54,356 bases of DNA from Lingula anatina (taxonomy: Eukaryota; Brachiopoda; Lingulata; Lingulida; Lingulidae), in assembly GCF_001039355.2 (NCBI RefSeq), contig NW_019773743.1, positions 1 to 54,356 of the forward strand, read 5' to 3'. Positions 13,901 to 22,182 of the stretch are shown one piece after another. Within the stretch, counting starts at the first letter, position 1. The number at the start of each line of letters is the position of its first letter. The translations under genes and the position numbers were made by a program. The notes beneath the pieces are model-generated. The model was not told the origin of the DNA. It saw only the letters and a list, made by a program, of their open reading frames with translations, and searched no databases.

Positions 13901-16900
13901 GCTTATAATGTTCTAACCGCTTCCATATGCGCCATACTATTTCCAATGACTTTGTCATGCCAGTTTGCGATTTTGTATGGAATAGTCGATTTACCATATT
14001 TTACTTAATTGACACAGTTGCACCTACTTGTGGAACAACTGAAACAATAAGGCTCGCTTCGTTGGTCATTTCGCACGGTAAATAGACAACCAAGGTATGT
14101 TGTTCCCGGAGTCAATCCGGGAATTTCCACCTCTTCTACTTCTATAGGAGGCAATGTTTTGCCTGTTTGTAAATCTTTGGGTCCCTTCAATTGCAACCGG
14201 TATCCGTCAACTTTGCCTTTGGGTTTACTCCATTTGCACTTGATAGCATCAATACCAGGTTCAATATCTATATCCGCAATGGGAGCTGGGTCTGGTAAAA
14301 TATACAATTTTCTTTTTGTAAAATTAATAAATGAATGTGTCAAATTGCACTACATAATTGTATTATGCAACAAACATCTCGGTTATATTCCTGATGGAGA
14401 AGGTAATGATACGAGACATCAGTAACAAATGGAAAACAAACAAATAACATCTGCTAAACTACTAAAAATCCCACCTGTTTGCACATAAATGAAACAAGGT
14501 TCACTCTCCATCTCATTACTGACTGTAACAACACCGACTTCATATCGGTCACCAGGGCACAAGCCATTAACGGTGTGATGTGTCTTTGGTGTCTTTGTGC
14601 TTTCATATACCCCTGCCTCATCTTCTGACCGCCAACGGACGATGAAGAATTCAAATGAACCGCGCGGTATGTTCCATTTTAGATCCACGTGGGTCGATCC
14701 TCTGCCTGCCTCTGCAAAATCCAATGCCACATCCGGACCTGGAAGAAAGTAACAGATTCCATACATATGAAATGTACATATAACACTGAAACTAGTCAAT
14801 CACAGTTTGATTTTCAGCTTTGATCAATTTTACCTCGCAAAATCTAACAAAAAACGTTATATTTGATAACATACCCGTGTCAAACTGCATTTGATAAGAA
14901 TCGCTTTCCCTCCCGTTTGATACTGATGTGATCTGTGCTTCGTAACGTGTACCAGGATCCAAATCTGTCAGGACTTTGCATGTTTCTCGTATTTCCACAT
15001 TTTTCAAGCGGTAAGCCTTCCCGCGCGGCCAGTAAGATACTCGGAAATGGTTGACTTGACCATCTGGTCGCCTCCAGGACAGTTGGACACTCTTTAGAGT
15101 CAGGTGCATAACGTCGCAGTCTCCTATCCCAGAAGGATCTTTAAAAAAAGCGAACCGGTTTAATGTCAACCTAGCTATTTTCTCTACCAGGGGTGTGCCT
15201 TACGGTTAAAAAATCATGGTAAAAAAGCCGGGGGTCTTTTACAATTCAAGAACAGATTTATGTATTGAGAGGACTTCTGATAGAAAGTTACTTTGCTGAA
15301 ATATATTCTTCCATATGTATGCATTGGATTTATTATACGTGTTGTGTGTATAATAAGAGAAACTTATTATTATTATTATTACTGTATACACTTGGCGAAT
15401 CGCCTACTTATGCATATGTCAACAAGCCGACTACGGTCATTAAAAGCAACCTCCACGCGCACTGAAAAAAGTTTTTATCCATCAGCAGTACGTATTTTTA
15501 ATGAACAAAATGTATTTTAATAATTCCACTGTATCACATTTTATCGAACAGATCATACCAATTTTCATTTTATACTTGTATAAATATGACAATAAATTAT
15601 TATTATTATTAATTATTATTAAAGACACATAAGAAGCACATCACATGTTTAATGAATTGGGACACTTACAACAAAAACAAATACTCAATATATCAATCAT
15701 TTAAATAATTTTAGCATGATACCTGTGACAGCCGTCCATTGCTCTACCAGCCCATCAAAATGACGTCCATCATCAAGCACCCTCGCTATGATATCACCAG
15801 AATACCGAGTTCCAGGGTTAAGATTGCAAAGAGTTATTCCTGTATCCTCTGTTGTGATCATTGTCTCTTGGTACTCATCACCGTTACCACTGTATTTCAC
15901 TATGTACTGATTAACTTTACCATGTGGTGGACGCCATTGGAGGAATATAGTCTTCGTATCAAACTTTTCCTTTTTTAACACAACTGGTTTGCCCGGTCCT
16001 AGGATATAGAGGATGGTTTGCAAATTACAGTTGTTTTCGCGTCAAGCGTGACATCATGTAGAAATACATACAGGCATGTTTCTATTTAATTTTAATAAGT
16101 TATCAATATCCATTTTTATAAGATCAACATACACTGCCACACACTTTTATTCTATTGAAAATGTTAGCAATGACAATTAAGATAATTTCACCAACTTACT
16201 GATTAGGTAATGTTTTTCTGCAGGTAGACTAAAACGGCCATTTGAACAAGATTCTACTGAAAACTTGTATTTGGTTCCAGGAAAGAGTTCGCAGAATTCA
16301 GCTTTTTCAAGATTCGATTTCACCTCCATTATTGTGTCCCCCGTTTCACAGGAGTAACAGCGAGCAGTATACCCATCATACAGACCAACTGACGGGGATC
16401 TCCAAGTGACAAAAACATCTGTATCATCACGTAACTCCAACTGAATGTCTTCTGGTGGAGCAGGTGCTGCAGATAATTTAATGCATATTACTTTTATGTC
16501 AAATATCCAAGACACCCGTAGTATATGATTATACTGAAGTAAAAGTAGGCATTTACAAAGTTATTGTTATATCTTTTAACATTATATTTTCAGGGAGTCT
16601 TTGGAATCTTTTAGTCTATGCCTGGTGATATTTACATATATGTGTGTACTTTTATTTACCTGTTACGAACGTAATGCATGACGGAACACTTTCTTTCCCT
16701 TGACTGTAAGATGTCACTGAACATACATATATTGTTCCCGGAGAAAGATCGTTTACTGAAAAGCGAGTTGCTGTCGTGACGTGATCGCCAAGGCAATGGT
16801 CACTATCTTTCTGGTTGATCTTCAGTACATATTCCTCGACGTCTCCAACAGGGGGTTCCCATTCGAATGCAGAACGATCCATGCCCGGCTCATCATCTAA

Positions 16901-19900
16901 CCGGAGACGTTTAGGCGGGTTGGGCTCTGTATACGTGTGGCAAAGATATTTAATTTGGAATCTAAACCATTAGGAAAATATCAGGTCTGCTGCAAAATTG
17001 CTGCAAATTTGCTGCAATATTGCTGCAAATTGGCAGCAACATTTCCGGCAAACTCCTGCAAAATCGTTGCCGCAAACATTTTATTTGGGTAAGGGCCGGG
17101 TAACAAACATTTTTAAATGTAAAATTAAAATGTACAATTAAAATGTATAATTCATAACATTCTAAATTAAGACATCACATATCACACGAAATATATTAGA
17201 GAAATAAGCAAATGTGTTTTAGTATTTAAAACGCTCTAATATTGGTTCCATACTTCACCTCTGACTTCTTATATGCTACTTAGATTTACTACCGGTAAAC
17301 TGATATTGCTACCGGTATATACAGAATTTTCGATACCTGTGCTTAACTATTAATCAAATTACAGTAATAGGCATACAGAAGGACATAGAAGCCTTAGGTT
17401 AATGGAGACTTATCTCCGAAACAGAGACGAACAAACCAGCATTTGGAATTCACAAAAGCTTACTGGTAGAGAATTGAAAATCCTCCCTACGACCTTGAAC
17501 ATCCCAACTGAAGGCGGTGATGCATACTTCATAATAGCGCCCTGGTACAAGACCTTGCAATTCAACAGAGTGGTCATCCTGGGACGTGCCAATTCTTATT
17601 TCACGGCGGTAGCGTTCTTGGTCCATACAAATTACAGAATATGAATCAACACGTCCTTGTAAGCGTCCCCATGTAACTCTCACTTTGGTTGTATCGTCAA
17701 CGATCTCGGAAATGTTCACGTCAACTGCACTGTCTGGCACTATTCGATAAGATTTTTTGATTACTGAATTAGAGCATTTAAATCAAAAGCGCATTCGCAG
17801 CTGAAGCTAGAGCAATTAAGAAAAAAACCTATAAACATTGCTTGTAACATAGATTAGCCTGTAATTTGTATAAATGAATATTTCAAAACAACCAGTATTA
17901 AATGCAAGATATTTCTTAAAATAAAACATTATACTTTTATTGATCTAGCTGACGAATGGAAATTATTCACCTGTAACTTTGGACATGGTTTCTTTCTCAC
18001 TATGAATCCCATTACTTTTTGCTTGCACGGATAAAGTGTATTTGGTGCCCGGCTGTAGGTAATTAATGGTATACGTGCACGTGTCGCATGGAACCTCTTT
18101 GAGACCGGTGTCACCGCTGCTATCACTCCAAGAGACCAGGTACGACTGCACTTGTCCCGACGGTTTCGCCCAAGTGACATCTATACTGGTACAGGTGGAA
18201 GCAGCCGCCATTTCTGTCGGTTTTGCGGGGTCTAAAGAAAATAATTAAAAACACGCTGTACATAGGCAGTGGGAAAATGATTGGGAAATTAAGGGGGAAA
18301 CAATCAGTGGATTGCAGAATGCGTGTATGTGTGTTCTTTTTCGGTACATTAACCTTAATTTGTTGCAAGATAGACTTACGTGTGTATAGTGTGATGTCTG
18401 CCTGAACCTTCTTCCCCTGTATATAATTTGATTCGGCACTTTCCTGTACCCCTTCGGCTGGTGGGTATTCACAAAACTAATAAATAGGAAAATTTCAATT
18501 TTATACTCTAGGTATAATCGATAAACTACTGTAAATCAGCCAATTTTACAATGTATCATTAGTTTTTATGAATCTTTTAAAACCTGAAATGTTTTTATAT
18601 ATCCTTTATAAGAAGCATACAGAAAAAGAAGCAATATACATGTATATAAGCTGCGTATATGACGTTTGGGACTATCAGCCACAATTACCAGCAATCTACC
18701 AGTAGAGCCACTGGTCCTTAAAAGTCGTTTGCCATTGAATTAAATACGGTATATAAAAATAATAATGATTAGTATAATGTTATCATTATTTGCATGTTTT
18801 TTGCTAGGTAATATCGTTGACATTTAAAATTCTTACCTCGTTATCAGTGCAACACTCCGCTGCAACAATTACAGTGTACTCGGTGCCTGGTGTGAGCCCG
18901 TATAAGATACAGCTTTCTTTGTGAGAGGGTACTTGTCGGAATACTTCATCCTGGCTTCCTCTGTAGAACACAGTGTACCTATCAACGCTGCCCTTTGGCT
19001 TTACCCATCGTATTGGGACACTTGTCGGTGTGTCCAATTTCGGCAGTCTTTCTTTTTGCAGTTCTACTTTCTTCACCTCACCAGGGTCTGGAGAATAGAT
19101 GTAAGATATACTTTTGATACAGCGCGTGATACATGTACATGTCCTAGTACACGTCAGCAAAAAAATAAATAATAATAATAATAAATAATAAAATAAAAAA
19201 TAAAAAATGCATATGCTAGAGCTAAATGCAAGATACATGTAACTCAAACATGGTACTGATACAAGGACTAAAAATAATGTATTGCACTGACACGTTTGAT
19301 TAAAAATATGATCGCAAACCTTACCAATTCATCGAAATTGAAAATTGTGTACCTCCCCCCCCCAAAAAAAAAAAAAAAAATAATAATAATAATAAAAATA
19401 AAAATACACAATTGCATTCATCCACTCACTTGTAAGAACAGTTATTTCAACGAAATCACTTTCGTTGTGAGAAGCATCCATGTTAATTGGTCTTTCTTCA
19501 GTTTCCATTTTACTATAGTCACATCTGCACTTCAGCATGAATCTGAAAGCCAGAGATTTGGGGAGTGGTTACCACACCCTACAACTGCTAATAGCGGTCA
19601 ATAATACAAACAATTCATTTTAATCAATGTTTTAGCATAGAAGGACGACACACCGCCTCCTCATGCATAAATAACATGAGTAACATAAAGCAAATCACAT
19701 ATATAACTATATAATCTGATTACAGGAGAGGCGCTAGAAAAGAATGGTTAACCCATTTAATGAACATCTACCTGTAACTGCAGTCACGTTAACCTACATG
19801 GATCTGTTTTTATCGATAATTATACATGTTCTAACGTGTATAATATGTGAAAATTTTATACCACGAAGCATTCCATTACATATATGTGTATGCGCCCTTC

Positions 19901-22143
19901 CATTGCTAAGGAGGAGATTCTACATTAAAACCTAACCCACCTGTAGAGTGTCCCTGGTAGAAGGTCTCTCACTTGGATATCAGTCTCTTTGCCTGTTATA
20001 ACATCAGGAATTGCACGCGATTTCGTGGTGGTTTTCGAATGAGTCCCACTCGTGCTAGCGTGGGTGGAGTACACGCTGTATTGCAAAACGAATGAGGTCA
20101 CATTACCCTTGTCCACCATACCGGTCAATGTTAACCTCCTGTCACTTCTTGCAAATCTACCAGATGACTGTTTCAGAACAAATGAACGGGGCTCGGGTGG
20201 CTCTGAAGACGACATTAAAAAATATACAAATCGATTATACCTAGCATGAATTGTATATCTAAATGAATATTAATAAGCTACCTGATCGTTTTAGAAATCA
20301 GGTTAAATTCGGGATGAAAATCAGCACCCCAAAGGAAAGGGTGTTCCCCGCAACGTGCATGCATTCGCATTTGGAACGTATGGATAACAAACAAACCTCA
20401 AATGTGCAATTCATGCACGTAACACTATTTATTGAGGTGTAGTCGAATGAAATCTGGAACGATACAACCACTTCTTGATATGAATAATCATACATATAAT
20501 TACACGAATGTCTTATACTTACTAGTAGCTATGACTATTTTTGACGGCTGGCTTGTTCTGATAACCCCTTCTTCTTTTTCCAACACAGAAAAGACGCGAA
20601 CTTTATATACAGAACCGCGCTCTAAACGCCGCAAACACGCTGTTTTCTCTCTCTCTTTACCGACTTCTGCTTTCACAACGTGAACTGTGTTATCAAACAC
20701 AAAGTTCCCGTCGGTTCTTTTCTCTACCGTTATTCTAAACCCCGAGTATTCCCCTTTGAGCGGCCCATTCCACTCCAGATTGACAGTGACCGTATCATCA
20801 TCCTCAATGGTTTCATGGTGGATTCGTATTTCATCTGGATCAAACACCACACCTAAAATTCGAAAAATGTTTTGTATGTTAACAGAAAATGAGGAGCGAT
20901 AAACCCCTTGATGTATAGGCTGTACATAAACGTCTGTCTGTCTGTATGTATGTATGTTTGTTTGTGGTGTCATTTTGTTTCATACCAGCAGTGCGGCACT
21001 TCACGTAATTCTATAATCTTCCATAATTCCCTAGACTGTTGTATTTACTTCTTTAAAGTATTAGAAGAATCCACCAGAGACACAGTATTCAGAAAAGTCC
21101 CTAGCTTGTTGACCAACCTTCCAGCATTTCCTTCAACGGACGGGACATCATCCGCGTCATGTGTTCCGCTTCCTCGGACTTGTTTCTCTCCAGAAGGCGC
21201 ACCATAAAAGCAGCGTCTCCTTGAAATGTGTCGACTTCCTGAACAATGACAGAAATAGGATTGTCAATATAGCATTACCGTTTACCTTAAGATTTTTACC
21301 AAATAGAGTAATAAGTATAAATTTCTTATTTCGCTAAAACATTTGTCGCACAAATTTTGTTATCTTACATGTAAAACCAAAGACTGAATAAAATGACCAT
21401 TCTTGTTAACGCTTACATTGCAAAAAGGAAGAAAAAAACGTTAGATAATTTTATAAAAATGAACGGTGCCCACCTTTGGTACATCTCTTTGTTTGACAAG
21501 GAGAGAATCGCTTTCTACACAAACCTACAAGGAGATATAGAGTCAAAACTTTATTTTGATATTGATTCAGACCATACCGTATCTTGGAGTGTATAGCAAT
21601 AAAGCAACAAATGTTACATATTTTACACTTAACGTTGTCCTCTAAACCTCTATGTAGTTTACCTTTTTAAGGGATAGAGTGGCATTAGTGATGTTTGGGG
21701 GCCCCTTGTCCTGCTGCCCCCGAACACACCACATTCGTAAGACCATTCCCCTCCAAACCAACCCCTTATCTAAATATAATTACCTTTCTTAGGGGATTAT
21801 TGATTAGTTTTGTTATATCATATTTGAGTCGAAGCATTACCGTCCCGTCAAAAATTTTAAAATGTGACTGTATAACTCTGTCGTTGTGGTAGTTGGTATG
21901 GTGTGTCGTGAGAATTTCAAGCCAGTAATCAAGTCATTACAACTATTTAGGGCCCCCATCAATTATGTAACATCAATTAATCAAAATATTGCATTTTATG
22001 TGTAAATTCTACACAAAAATACTCAGTTAAATATGAGACTTAATCAATGACAGAAATCACTGTCTATTAGTACCTCTAGCTCGTTCTTGGATGAATGCAC
22101 TTCTGCAATCCCATCACCTTCACTTCCCGATGAACTAGTCTTA

Positions 22144-22182
<39 letters not shown>

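Noticed and set aside
20500-20973. A separate start codon (ATG near 20973) for an independent FN3 gene
   Set aside because: The leading residues are low-complexity (TNIHTYRQTD), from a CATA/CAGA repeat, and contain no signal peptide; the TTTTAG acceptor at 20853-20854 marks a normal exon start.
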